From: a virus
Strand: one strand, 5' to 3'
Virus record (IMG/VR): IMGVR_UViG_3300042691_010608
Span: 1-43,480 of that record
Length of the DNA: 43,480 nt
The position numbers were made by a program, and so were the translations under genes. Shown piece by piece: positions 20,610-27,989 of the stretch (position 1 is the stretch's first letter; each line of letters starts with the position of its first letter). The notes beneath the pieces were generated by a model. The model was not told the origin of the DNA. It saw only the letters and a program-made list of their open reading frames with translations, and did not search any database.

Positions 20610-21413
20610 ATGAGTACATACAACAAAGTCGTAAAGAACCTGTCCTTCGCCCAGTACAAGAGCGAGCCTGCCGTCAACGCTTCTTTCCTTAAGAAGTTTG
20701 CGGTGTCTCCCCTGTACGCCAGCACCGATGAGTTCTCCTCCTCCGCCGCCACCGACCTGGGTTCGTTTGTCCACGCCCTGACGATTGATCCGTCCTCGCT
20801 GGATAACTTCGCCTGCCTCCCGACCACCGGGGAAGGTAGCAAGAAAGCCCGTGACGAATGGCGCAAGGCTCACCCCGAAGGCGTGCTTCTCTCTCCCTCC
20901 GCTATGGAGCAGGGCAAGGCTACTGCTGAAGCGCTCAAGCGCAACGGAGACTTCGCTCACCTGATGAGCCGTGACCCTGACACCGAGGTTTCTATCTTCG
21001 CCCAGCATCCCCGCTACGGCTGGGATATGAAAGGCCGTGTGGACATCCTGCTCGATGACGGCAAGACGATGATCCTTGGGGATGTGAAGACCTACGGCAA
21101 GCCGCTCACCAAGAAGTCTCTCTTCTGGGATATCCGTGAACGGGGCTACGACATCCAACTGGCGTTCTATCGCCGCATCATCCAGACTGTGCTTAACCGC
21201 ACCCCGGATGAGATGGCGCTCTACTTCGTTGAGACCGAGACCAGCGCCCACGATTCGGTCAAGGTCACGCTCGATGAGGGCTGGCTGGCTCACGCTGAGA
21301 TGCGACTGGACGAGTACTTCCGGATCTATGACGAGTGCCACAGCACTGGCATCTATCCCGGCTTCAACTTCGGCAAGCCGCTTCACCTCACGCTGGGAGA
21401 CAACCTGTCGTGA
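20610..21413 (+). CDS. RecE-like PD-(D/E)XK exonuclease
   Basis: This is a probable 5'-3' exonuclease that produces 3' single strands for annealing. The catalytic set is visible: GSFVHAL (His55), KGRVDIL (Asp145), GDVK (Asp158, Lys160) and YDIQLAFYR (Gln183). The order and spacing match the RecE/exonuclease VIII and DUF3799 group. The length of 267 residues is usual for phage versions that keep only the nuclease domain. It is 9 nt downstream of rusA and overlaps the initiator gene as GTGA. The Rad52-like annealase at 24004 is its likely partner. Confidence 0.88.
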   Translation: MSTYNKVVKNLSFAQYKSEPAVNASFLKKFAVSPLYASTDEFSSSAATDLGSFVHALTIDPSSLDNFACLPTTGEGSKKARDEWRKAHPEGVLLSPSAMEQGKATAEALKRNGDFAHLMSRDPDTEVSIFAQHPRYGWDMKGRVDILLDDGKTMILGDVKTYGKPLTKKSLFWDIRERGYDIQLAFYRRIIQTVLNRTPDEMALYFVETETSAHDSVKVTLDEGWLAHAEMRLDEYFRIYDECHSTGIYPGFNFGKPLHLTLGDNLS

Positions 21414-22066
21414 GCGAGCCTAAGGAAGGATTCGGCCTCTGGATCCCAGGGGCTGTTCTCTCACGCACGGACATCAGTCTAGAGGAGAAGTGCCTCTATG
21501 GGCTGGTGGAGGTGCTTGACGGGGGCAAGGGGTGCTGGGCATCCAACGAGTGGCTTGCGAGCCGCCTGAGCGTCAGCGAGAGGGCGGTACAGCGCTATCT
21601 TGCCAGGCTTGAGGAGGTTGGTCTGGTCATCAAGGTGATCAATGTCGAGGCTGGCAACCAGCGCCGAGTGCAGACTGTGGGCGCACAGGCCGTCTCCCCC
21701 TCACGCCAAGTTGTCGCCCCCCTCACGCCAATCTGTCGTGACCCTCACGCCAATCTGTCGTCCAAGAGTACAAGTGAGAATAAAGAAGAGATAGATACAC
21801 CCCAAACCCCATTGCCTCACGGAGAGTTGTTCAAGAGGGCTTGGAACGAATGGGTGAACTATCGTACCAAGACGAAGAAGCGCCTGTCCCGGTTCGCTCA
21901 GGAGAAGCAGTTGAAGATCCTTGAGGGTCTCACCGAACAGGAGTGTGTCGATTGCATCAACCGCTCCATCGCTAACGACTGGCAGGGACTGTTCCCCGAG
22001 AAGGCTAGGAATAGTAAACCTTTTTCCAAAATTCTAACTCAGGAGGATCACCGCAATGGTTTCTGA
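21410..22066 (+). CDS. Replication initiator, lambda O-like with HTH (218 aa)
   Basis: This protein is predicted to bind the origin and to recruit the helicase loader. The GTG start (21410) overlaps the previous stop as GTGA. Residues about 41-75 (GCWASNEWLASRLSVSERAV, then QRYLARLEEVGLV) form a winged HTH of the replication-protein type (HTH_36). A low-complexity linker (about 95-135) follows, then a C-terminal helical domain with ELFKRAWNEWVNYRTKTKKR (about 139-158), as in phage initiators that contact a loader. The linker DNA carries three iterons (21698-21760). The DnaC-like loader gene lies two genes downstream. Confidence 0.8.
   Translation: MSEPKEGFGLWIPGAVLSRTDISLEEKCLYGLVEVLDGGKGCWASNEWLASRLSVSERAVQRYLARLEEVGLVIKVINVEAGNQRRVQTVGAQAVSPSRQVVAPLTPICRDPHANLSSKSTSENKEEIDTPQTPLPHGELFKRAWNEWVNYRTKTKKRLSRFAQEKQLKILEGLTEQECVDCINRSIANDWQGLFPEKARNSKPFSKILTQEDHRNGF
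21698..21760 (+). repeat. Three origin iterons (19 bp, 22-bp period)
   Basis: Copies are at 21698-21716 (CCCTCACGCCAAGTTGTCG), 21720-21738 and 21742-21760 (both CCCTCACGCCAATCTGTCG). Start-to-start spacing is exactly 22 bp, close to two helical turns. As 22 is not a multiple of 3, the repeats are read in different frames and are kept at the DNA level, not for the protein. They lie inside the initiator gene, as in lambda O. Confidence 0.85.
21762..21812 (+). other. A/T-rich stretch next to the iterons (probable unwinding element)
   Basis: The stretch after the iterons is purine- and A/T-rich (AAGAGTACAAGTGAGAATAA, then AGAAGAGATAGATAC), in contrast to the GC-rich flanks. Lambda ori has the same order: iterons, then an A-rich region that unwinds. 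Function is inferred from this layout. Confidence 0.6.
22041..22046 (+). promoter_or_regulatory. Consensus Shine-Dalgarno AGGAGG
   Basis: AGGAGG lies 9 nt before the ATG at 22056, inside the end of the initiator gene. It is the only perfect Shine-Dalgarno I noticed, and it fixes the start of the 74-aa gene. Confidence 0.85.
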
Positions 22067-22280
22067 GGAAGACATCAATCGCTTAGGTTTCGATGCGTGG
22101 GCTGACAATCAGTTCATCAACCTGATCGAGGACTTCGTGATGCCGGGTCACGGCAATGTGAACATCGAGGGTATGGATTGCACAGTCGCACTCAAGTGGG
22201 ACGATGCTATGATCCACTGCGTCCTCCGTGCCTACACCGCTGACGGCTGGCAGACCTACGAGAAGCAGATCAAGCGATGA
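22056..22280 (+). CDS. Small hypothetical protein between initiator and loader (74 aa)
   Basis: The protein is acidic, with a strand pattern (MDCTVALKWDDAMIHCVLRA). It is the only gene here with a strong Shine-Dalgarno, which suggests high expression. It overlaps the initiator end by 11 nt and the loader start by ATGA. Function is unknown. A modulator of replication is plausible from position. Confidence 0.7.
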   Translation: MVSEEDINRLGFDAWADNQFINLIEDFVMPGHGNVNIEGMDCTVALKWDDAMIHCVLRAYTADGWQTYEKQIKR

Positions 22281-22969
22281 GCAAGCCATACTGCAACGGA
22301 TGCAAGGGATCTCTGACCCCTATGTGGGACGAGGCCAAGCGCCAGTTGGTGCATCGATTCTACACCTGCAAGGCGTGCGCACAGAGCGGCAAGACCACCT
22401 ACTGGGACTACCCGTTCCAGTACGATCAGGTGATGGAGAAGTTCAACCTCGTCTGGCTGGACACGCACCCCGAATACCCGAAGGCGTTCCTCGACACAAA
22501 AGTCGAACTGCTCGCACCTAACCTACAGCAAGCCGTCAAGTGGAAGCCGGGAGATAAGGTCAGCCTGCTCCTGCACGGCACGACTGGCACGGGTAAGACC
22601 CGTACTGCCTGGCATATCTTCAACCGCCTATGGTTGCAAGACTTCCCGGCTAAGGCAGTATGGTTGCCTATGCGCAAACTGGAAATGGCTATCGAGAAGG
22701 GGTTCGATGACCACAAACACGGGCAGGTGCTGGACTACTTCTGCAATGTCCCGTTGCTGTGCTTCGATGACCTAGGAAAGGAGCGCCTGACCGCCCGGAT
22801 GGAGTCAGACTTATTCGCTATCATCGATGAGCGCACCAGTAACCTGAGACCCACTATCATCACGACCAACTACAATGGAACAACCCTCCTTGAACGCTTC
22901 AACAATAAGGAGACAGGTGAAGCCCTCCTCCGCCGAATCCGTGAGTACTACACAGCCGTTCACGCTTAA
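22277..22969 (+). CDS. DnaC-like helicase loader (AAA+ ATPase)
   Basis: This protein is predicted to load the host replicative helicase at the origin. An N-terminal zinc finger has CNGC (Cys6, Cys9) and CKAC (31, 34). Walker A is GTTGTGKT (101-108), Walker B LLCFDDLG (160-167), sensor 1 TTNYNG (196-201), and an arginine pair lies at RRIREY (219-224). The length of 230 residues fits DnaC/IstB-type proteins. Its place after the O-like initiator mirrors lambda O and P. Overlap with the next gene is 29 nt. Confidence 0.88.
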   Translation: MSKPYCNGCKGSLTPMWDEAKRQLVHRFYTCKACAQSGKTTYWDYPFQYDQVMEKFNLVWLDTHPEYPKAFLDTKVELLAPNLQQAVKWKPGDKVSLLLHGTTGTGKTRTAWHIFNRLWLQDFPAKAVWLPMRKLEMAIEKGFDDHKHGQVLDYFCNVPLLCFDDLGKERLTARMESDLFAIIDERTSNLRPTIITTNYNGTTLLERFNNKETGEALLRRIREYYTAVHA

Positions 22970-23204
22970 ACAGACCGACTCCAAGTTCCCCCCTATGCGG
23001 TGGCAGGTCAAAGGGGAAGGGGCTACCTACAATGTAGACCTACTGGACAGCGTGTGCGACTGCTCCCACTGGCGATTCAGGCTGTTCGACAAGCCCGAGC
23101 CGGAGCGTAGGTGCAAGCACATTGAAGCCGCCCGGCAACACGCTATTGATCTGGTCATATTGAATATGAAGAAGGGGCTTGACCACAGGTTCGGCACACC
23201 CTAA
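22941..23204 (+). CDS. SWIM zinc-finger protein (87 aa)
   Basis: The SWIM signature C-x-C-x(n)-C-x-H is seen as Cys39, Cys41, Cys58, His60 (CDCSHW and RRCKHIEA). Such fingers bind DNA or proteins in recombination factors. GTG at 22941 is the preferred start (MSTTQPFTLKQ). ATG at 22995 would give 69 residues and would also keep the finger. It is encoded between the loader and the lysozyme-like gene. Confidence 0.7.
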   Translation: MSTTQPFTLKQTDSKFPPMRWQVKGEGATYNVDLLDSVCDCSHWRFRLFDKPEPERRCKHIEAARQHAIDLVILNMKKGLDHRFGTP

Positions 23205-23217
23205 CAAACGATTACTT

Positions 23218-23682
23218 ATGAAACGCATCCTGTCATTCCTGCTGGCATTTTCGACCTGCCACGCAAAGTCCATCGTGACCGAGGACTTCGTCAACAAGGT
23301 CGGCATCATCGAATCCAATCTGAAGACTGACGCTGTCGGTGATGACGGCGAAAGCCTGGGCGCATTCCAGATCGGACGCAGGGCTTGGGCTGATGCCGTG
23401 GCTTACAGCAGTCTGATCGCCGGGCCTCACGACTACTACCTGCCCACCGATTGGAAGGGACACGCTCACGATTTTGAGATGTCTCAGCGTGCCGCTACCT
23501 TAATTCTCAAGATGCACGAAGAGCGGATGATCAGGAATCATATCAAGCCCACCCCATTCAAACTCTATATGGCCTACAATATGGGCTACCACGGAGCAGC
23601 CCAGCACGGCTTTGACATCAATCAGACCTGGGGCTTCCGCCGTGCCATCCTAACCCGAGCCAACATCATTCTATCCCGATGA
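23218..23682 (+). CDS. Secreted lysozyme/transglycosylase-like enzyme (154 aa)
   Basis: The ATG at 23218 gives a signal-like N-terminus (MKRILSFLLAFSTCHA, cleavage probably after Ala16). The body carries the lysozyme-superfamily pattern: catalytic Glu32 (IIESNLK), then VGDDGESLGAFQI (40-52), and YNMGYHG (120-126). It is expected to cut peptidoglycan. It could be the endolysin, exported by Sec or with a signal anchor, since no other muralytic gene is seen. It lies in the replication operon, 4 kb from the holin-like genes. An early cell-wall role is an alternative. Confidence 0.75.
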   Translation: MKRILSFLLAFSTCHAKSIVTEDFVNKVGIIESNLKTDAVGDDGESLGAFQIGRRAWADAVAYSSLIAGPHDYYLPTDWKGHAHDFEMSQRAATLILKMHEERMIRNHIKPTPFKLYMAYNMGYHGAAQHGFDINQTWGFRRAILTRANIILSR

Positions 23683-23978
23683 GCGAACCAATCCGAGACA
23701 TCAAGTCCTTGCTGCGTATGGCTGCGGCTCAGGCCGAAGCCGCCGAGAGCAAGCACAACAACCAGCACAACCAGATCCTGTATCTGTCTGACAAACTCAA
23801 CAAAGTGTTCCACGCCCTCCGGCAATTCCACTCCAACCACGGGCGTGACCTCAGTCCTGAGGTGCTGGATGCTTTCAATTCCGCCTGGCGCAATTACGAA
23901 GCGTCCTTCGACACCTGGCAATCCTATCAGAAAAATGATTCCAACTTTGGTATGGACACCACCTTTGACCTAGACTAA
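23679..23978 (+). CDS. Helical hypothetical protein (99 aa)
   Basis: The protein is helical in the first 60 residues (SLLRMAAAQAEAAESKHNNQ) and polar after that. It overlaps the lysozyme-like gene as ATGA. No family is recognised. A lysis accessory or a replication accessory are both possible from position. Confidence 0.6.
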   Translation: MSEPIRDIKSLLRMAAAQAEAAESKHNNQHNQILYLSDKLNKVFHALRQFHSNHGRDLSPEVLDAFNSAWRNYEASFDTWQSYQKNDSNFGMDTTFDLD

Positions 23979-24003
23979 TCACATCATCTCCACACCCAAT
24001 AAT

Positions 24004-24882
24004 ATGAACGAAATCATCGAAGCACTCCGCAAGCCCTTCAGCGCTGACCGCATTGAATGGCGACTCCAATCGTCCGGCGAAAAGCAGGACGGAAGCATCT
24101 GGGCTAAGTGCCTATGCTACATCGACAATCGTGCCGCTATGGAACGACTTGATGAAGTGTATGGTATGAACTGGTCTCACTCCGAGGAGTTCAAGCAGAT
24201 CGGCAATCAGGCTGTCTGCACTGTGACCATCACCATCGAAGCCCGTGGTGAAGGCGTTGCCCTGTTCCCCTATCGTACTGTCTCCGGATCTTGCGCCGTG
24301 GAAGCCAACGGCGACATTGACCCGTTCAAGTCTGCCGCCTCCGGCGCTATGAAAAGGGCCGTGGTGAATCTTGGGGTTGGTCGGTATCTATACGACTTGC
24401 CGGAAGCCTGGGCTGTCATCGACCCGAACGGCAAGTACGATGGCAAGACCAAGAATGGTACTCGCTTCCGCTGGAATCCTCCGCAACTCCCGGCTTGGGC
24501 TGGCGGTGGCGCTGACACCAACTACGCCGTCAATCAGCCTGCCGTGACTGACTTCATCGACACGCTCCCGACTGTTCCTGCTGTGAAGCCCAAGGCCGCT
24601 CCGCTCCCGGCTGGTACTGCTGATGACCCCACCATTCCGTTCGGCGATGCCAAGGGTCAGCCGCTGTCCTCCCTTCCGCTTAAAGGCCCGAAGGATAAGA
24701 AGTGCGCTGACCTGTACTACTGGGCTAAGGTGTATGTCCCCAAACCCTACAACGGAAAGATCTCCCAGAAGGACACTAACCTCAAGGCACGGGCTGAGGC
24801 GCTCTACGCCGCCGCCACCGCTCCCAAGGACGCTCCCGCTCCTGAGTCTGAAGGCGAGACCTTTGACGAAGTCCCGTTCTAA
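24004..24882 (+). CDS. Rad52/Rad22-like single-strand annealing protein with SSB-like tail
   Basis: This protein is predicted to pair complementary single strands after RecE-like resection. The Rad52/22 core signature is DPFKSAASGAMKRA (106-119), followed by VVNLGVGRYLYDLP. Upstream are a W-S-H-S element (57-60) and a VTITIEARGEG strand. From about 165 the protein is a Pro/Ala-rich linker. It ends in EGETFDEVPF. This acidic tail with Pro-Phe is close to the tip of bacterial SSB (DDIPF), which recruits DNA-processing enzymes. No separate SSB gene is visible in the window. Confidence 0.85.
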   Translation: MNEIIEALRKPFSADRIEWRLQSSGEKQDGSIWAKCLCYIDNRAAMERLDEVYGMNWSHSEEFKQIGNQAVCTVTITIEARGEGVALFPYRTVSGSCAVEANGDIDPFKSAASGAMKRAVVNLGVGRYLYDLPEAWAVIDPNGKYDGKTKNGTRFRWNPPQLPAWAGGGADTNYAVNQPAVTDFIDTLPTVPAVKPKAAPLPAGTADDPTIPFGDAKGQPLSSLPLKGPKDKKCADLYYWAKVYVPKPYNGKISQKDTNLKARAEALYAAATAPKDAPAPESEGETFDEVPF

Positions 24883-24899
24883 CCTGCACATAATTCCTT

Positions 24900-25070
24900 A
24901 TGTCCAGCCCCTACGACCCCCAAGAAGAAGCCAAGACTGTCGATGGTATGAACGGGTCTTCCCAGCCTACGGAGTTCATTACGCTCCAGGTGGTTGACGA
25001 AGACCCGGTCAGCCTGACCGATGACGAGATTATGGAGATCCTGCGCTACGCCGCACGCATCAACCGATGA
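24900..25070 (+). CDS. Small acidic protein (56 aa)
   Basis: The ORF runs from ATG 24900, in the TTCCTTATG context also seen at other genes, to TGA 25070, which overlaps the next ATG as ATGA. It is acidic in the second half (VVDEDPVSLTDDEIMEILRY) and ends in a basic helix. It is too short for many gene finders. Function is unknown. Confidence 0.6.
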   Translation: MSSPYDPQEEAKTVDGMNGSSQPTEFITLQVVDEDPVSLTDDEIMEILRYAARINR

Positions 25071-25255
25071 GCAAGAAACTAGAAATCTACATCGAGGAAC
25101 TGCTCAAGCAGATGGGCGAGCAGGAGATGGAGATCCAGATCGCTATGCTCCGCATCGAGCGTCTGACCGAGGCAGGCAATGCCCTCAATGCCAAGGTCAA
25201 CGATGGTGCGCTCAAGTCCGAATGGGAGAAAGCCGTCAATGACCCTGTCCAGTAA
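25067..25255 (+). CDS. Small coiled-coil protein (62 aa)
   Basis: The protein is almost one continuous amphipathic helix (IEELLKQMGEQEMEIQIAML). It overlaps the gene before by ATGA and the one after by 17 nt. Function is unknown. Confidence 0.6.
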   Translation: MSKKLEIYIEELLKQMGEQEMEIQIAMLRIERLTEAGNALNAKVNDGALKSEWEKAVNDPVQ

Positions 25256-25709
25256 ACTTATCGATCCCAAGCGGGTGCGTGAACTGATGGCTGCTATGCA
25301 GCCTAAGGACGCACCTAAAGTAGTCGAGGTCAAGACGACCAGGCTGACTCCCGGTCAGCGCCTGGCTAATGCTTACGAGATGATCAAGAATACCCAGTGT
25401 ACGCTGGGTACTTCTTCCCTCTCTTGGAAGGTATCAATCAAGGGCATCATCAAGTATGCCAAGGAAAACAATCTTCCCCTCCTCTGGCAAAGGCCGGAGT
25501 TAGATCAGCAGGCCAAGGCTATCGTTGAATCAGGTAAGTATACTAATGTGCGCCACGGCTTGCGTGTCCGTGTTGCATATCAGTTAGCCCTGAAGCACGG
25601 CGTTAGCAAGGCTTGCAGGCTTACCGGCGTTTGCAGAGAGGGGCTTTATGCTCACTGTCGTAGGTACGAAATCCCTACTCCCCTACAAGCCACAGGAATA
25701 TCCAGATGA
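25239..25709 (+). CDS. Hypothetical protein with C-terminal HTH-like region (156 aa)
   Basis: ATG 25239 is chosen. The C-terminus (about 119-150: VAYQLALKHGVSKACRLTGV, then CREGLYAHCRR) resembles a Hin/resolvase-type helix-turn-helix. The N-terminal half is basic. It may regulate late genes, as it lies near the middle of the rightward operon, but no motif proves this. It overlaps the phosphoesterase gene as ATGA. Confidence 0.6.
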   Translation: MTLSSKLIDPKRVRELMAAMQPKDAPKVVEVKTTRLTPGQRLANAYEMIKNTQCTLGTSSLSWKVSIKGIIKYAKENNLPLLWQRPELDQQAKAIVESGKYTNVRHGLRVRVAYQLALKHGVSKACRLTGVCREGLYAHCRRYEIPTPLQATGISR

Positions 25710-26440
25710 GCAAATATAATATCATTGCGATGGGTGACAACCACGGCGACCTAGCCTGTGAAGACACCCTCGACAAGGTGATGGAGATGGTGAAGCGGGT
25801 GAAGCCCAAGTACCGGGTACACCTCGGAGATAACTGGGATTTCAGGTGGGCGCGCCGGGGTATCGACAAGAATTCGTCCGAAGCCCGGGAAGGTTTCGAG
25901 GAAGACCTTGAGGCTGGCATCAAGTGGATCGAGCGTTACCGCCCTACCCACTTCCTGTTCGGCAACCACGATGACCGCATCCGGCAGATCATCAGCAGCA
26001 CGGACTCGATCAAGACCCGGGAAGATATGCAGGAGATCCAAGACCGCATTATGCGGACGCTCCGCAAGGTTGGCTGCAAGGTCATCAAGCCGTATAGCGT
26101 CAAGCACGGGCGTGTGGTCATCGGCCCCCTAACATTCATCCACGGATTCTCTCACGGGCAGAATGCCCTACTGAAGGATGCCCGTGCGTTCGGCAGTCCC
26201 GGCGGAGGTTTCACGATGGGTCACCTCCATCGCCTTGAGCAGTTGAACAACGAATCCTTTGACGGCGGTGCGTCCTGGCTGTGCGGCTGTGCTATGCGTA
26301 TTGACGAGGCCGAATATGCGATGCGGCACAGTTCTACGCTGCGCTGGCAGAATGGGTTTATGTGGTATCAAGTGGACGGCGACTCCTACATCGGCAAACA
26401 AGCCCACCGCTTCGGCAAGGGCTGGTACTTCCCGGCCTGA
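25706..26440 (+). CDS. Calcineurin-like metallophosphoesterase
   Basis: This is a two-metal hydrolase of phosphate esters. All five blocks are visible: GDNHGD (10-15), HLGDNWDF (39-46), FGNHDD (85-90), FIHG (144-147) and GHLH (172-175). The length of 244 residues is typical of phage members of this family. The substrate is not shown by sequence: it could be DNA ends (as in SbcD/Mre11 relatives), phosphoproteins or nucleotides. It is followed by the coiled-coil pair through a TGATG overlap. Confidence 0.9.
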   Translation: MSKYNIIAMGDNHGDLACEDTLDKVMEMVKRVKPKYRVHLGDNWDFRWARRGIDKNSSEAREGFEEDLEAGIKWIERYRPTHFLFGNHDDRIRQIISSTDSIKTREDMQEIQDRIMRTLRKVGCKVIKPYSVKHGRVVIGPLTFIHGFSHGQNALLKDARAFGSPGGGFTMGHLHRLEQLNNESFDGGASWLCGCAMRIDEAEYAMRHSSTLRWQNGFMWYQVDGDSYIGKQAHRFGKGWYFPA

Positions 26441-26862
26441 TGAGTGACGATACCAAAGAGTGGCTGGCTAGTGAAGCCTTGCGCCTAGGCAACGAGGTTC
26501 GGGATCTGTCTATCTCCAACGCAGTCCTGCGTGACGACAACGCTAAACTCAAGGACGAGAACGAGGAACTGTATAAGGACTACGAGTCACTTGCCGATGA
26601 GCATACGAAACTCATCGATAGGAATAAGACCCTCAAGGACGAACTCCGCAAGCGGGCTTTGGACTCACTATCCGACATCGGGCAACTGGGAGAACAGTCG
26701 GCTGAAATCGCCCGCCTCAAGGCCAAGGTCGAGCGGCTCCGTCAGGCCGGGGATGCGTTGGAACAAGAAGTCATTGGTTGTTATTTTGAGCAAGATGAAC
26801 CAGCAGACTCCGAAAGTCTCCGAGCGTGGCGAGCCGCCAAGGAGGACAAGCCGAGCGTATGA
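26440..26862 (+). CDS. Coiled-coil protein, paralogue A (140 aa)
   Basis: A long coiled coil covers about residues 20-115 (NAKLKDENEELYKDYESLAD; ARLKAKVERLRQAGDALEQE). A C-terminal SLRAWRAAKE motif is shared with the next gene. It begins by TGATG overlap with the phosphoesterase stop. Function is unknown. Assembly as dimers or higher oligomers with paralogue B is likely. Confidence 0.65.
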   Translation: MSDDTKEWLASEALRLGNEVRDLSISNAVLRDDNAKLKDENEELYKDYESLADEHTKLIDRNKTLKDELRKRALDSLSDIGQLGEQSAEIARLKAKVERLRQAGDALEQEVIGCYFEQDEPADSESLRAWRAAKEDKPSV

Positions 26863-27147
26863 GTTTAGAAGCCCACCATCAGTTCATCTTGAATACAATG
26901 CAACGGCACGACGATATTGCTCGGAAGTTGATTCAAGAACTCGAAGCCGAGAACGCCCGCCTCAAGGCCGAGGTCGAGCGGCTGACTGATTGTCAGTCTG
27001 AGGCTGACCGATTGAAAGCCGAGGTCGAAGCACACGAAAAACGCTGGGCTGAAAGCGAAGATTTGATTTCGCATTATAAGCAGCAAAGGGATGAAGCATA
27101 CAACGACTGCCAATGTCACCGCCTCAAGGCCGAGGTCGAGCGGCTCC
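26713..27147 (+). repeat. Three near-identical 28-bp repeats in the coiled-coil genes
   Basis: CGCCTCAAGGCC followed by A/GAGGTCGAGCGGCT occurs at about 26713, 26959 and 27119. One copy is in paralogue A and two are in B. Recombination between copies would delete or add coiled-coil units. Confidence 0.75.
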
Positions 27148-27263
27148 GCAAGGCCGGGGATGAATTGTCTTGGGCTTTTGCTTTCGCTGTTTCAAGGGAC
27201 GATGGAAAAGAGTCTGGATTAATCAAGGCGTGGAACGCCGCCAAGGAGGGCAAGCAGTCGTGA
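26859..27263 (+). CDS. Coiled-coil protein, paralogue B (134 aa)
   Basis: This is a second coiled-coil protein, with three LKAEVE units (near 36, 55 and 88) and the same C-terminal pattern (IKAWNAAKEG) as paralogue A. The pair looks like a tandem duplication with later divergence. It overlaps A by ATGA and the next gene by GTGA. Function is unknown. Confidence 0.65.
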   Translation: MSLEAHHQFILNTMQRHDDIARKLIQELEAENARLKAEVERLTDCQSEADRLKAEVEAHEKRWAESEDLISHYKQQRDEAYNDCQCHRLKAEVERLRKAGDELSWAFAFAVSRDDGKESGLIKAWNAAKEGKQS

Positions 27264-27406
27264 CCCGCCCTAAGCATCGCCCCCGTCGGCCCGCCAAGCG
27301 CGGACTGACCAAGGCCGAACAAGCCACAGTAACCCGGACGACCCTAGCCGACAAGACCCGCTGGGAATACCTTTTCTCCCTGAACAAATACACCCCTTGC
27401 AAATGA
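27260..27406 (+). CDS. Small basic protein (48 aa)
   Basis: GTG 27260 overlaps the preceding stop as GTGA. The protein is basic at its start (TRPKHRPRRPAKRGLTKAEQ) and ends in YTPCK. It is coupled to the next gene by ATGA. It is possibly a nucleic-acid-binding peptide. Function is unknown. Confidence 0.55.
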   Translation: MTRPKHRPRRPAKRGLTKAEQATVTRTTLADKTRWEYLFSLNKYTPCK

Positions 27407-27603
27407 CCGATATATCAAAATGTGACGGCTTCATCCGTAACATCCTGTGCGCCAACCGGGACAACTGCCTGCGCTACACCATCAAGGCTGACGATCTGCT
27501 TCAGTCCTGGCTTACGCCGCAGATGAAGTCGAACGGGCAATGCCAATATTTCCTACCTAACTATGAGCAAGAAAAAGCCAAGCCTAGCAGACAAGATCCT
27601 TGA
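27403..27603 (+). CDS. Small Cys-containing protein (66 aa)
   Basis: Four Cys residues (Cys7, 16, 22 and 47, in MTDISKCDGF, LCANRDNC and QCQYF) could bind zinc. Similar short Cys-containing phage proteins of unknown function are common. It overlaps the previous gene by 4 nt and the next by 41 nt. Confidence 0.55.
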   Translation: MTDISKCDGFIRNILCANRDNCLRYTIKADDLLQSWLTPQMKSNGQCQYFLPNYEQEKAKPSRQDP

Positions 27604-27835
27604 TTACATCCGAAGGAACGAGAAAGAAGAACCGATTCCTCCGGGCTACAAGAGCATCTTGGATTGGTGCAAGGAACTCCGCTGCACCCGCCGTAAGTGG
27701 GGCATCGTCCTGCACGACCTACTTAAGACCACCAAGGTCAAGTCCATCCGCATTCGCCGGGTGGACAAAGGCAAGTTGAGGATGTTCAACTTCTACAAGA
27801 TTGACGAAACCTTCCTGCGCCAGATGCGGAAGTAG
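27563..27835 (+). CDS. Small HTH-like basic protein, last of rightward operon (90 aa)
   Basis: The protein is basic. Residues about 10-56 (ADKILDYIRRNEKEEPIPPG, then a WCKELRCTRRKWGIVLHDLL helix pair) look like a winged-helix. A strand-rich end follows (KVKSIRIRRVDKGKLRMFNF). It could be a transcription regulator acting at the end of the early phase. The family is not recognised. Confidence 0.6.
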   Translation: MSKKKPSLADKILDYIRRNEKEEPIPPGYKSILDWCKELRCTRRKWGIVLHDLLKTTKVKSIRIRRVDKGKLRMFNFYKIDETFLRQMRK

Positions 27836-27887
27836 GGCGGACTTCCCGCTGGTTAGCCACGGGTCGTCCTAACAACAGCGGCTCCTT

Positions 27888-27989
27888 ATGAGCAGCACAC
27901 GCACTTCTAACCACCGATGTTGCTGCATATATGGTCGTCATACGCTGTATGATTTCAAGCGGAAGTATTGTTCACGCCTTCTTCACTAA
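27888..27989 (+). CDS. Tiny Cys-rich ORF (33 aa)
   Basis: This ORF starts in the CTCCTTATGAGC context shared with credible starts and has a CCC triplet and one later Cys. It overlaps the end of the convergent membrane-protein gene by 18 nt. It is supported only by start context and composition. Confidence 0.3.
   Translation: MSSTRTSNHRCCCIYGRHTLYDFKRKYCSRLLH

Noticed and set aside
20454-21386. 310-codon open frame (-) opposite rusA and the RecE-like nuclease
   Set aside because: The opposite strand encodes two proteins with clear catalytic motifs. The antisense frame has none.
27938-27952. TCATACGCTGTATGA palindrome between the convergent operons as a two-way terminator
   Set aside because: The stem is only six pairs and neither side is followed by a T run.
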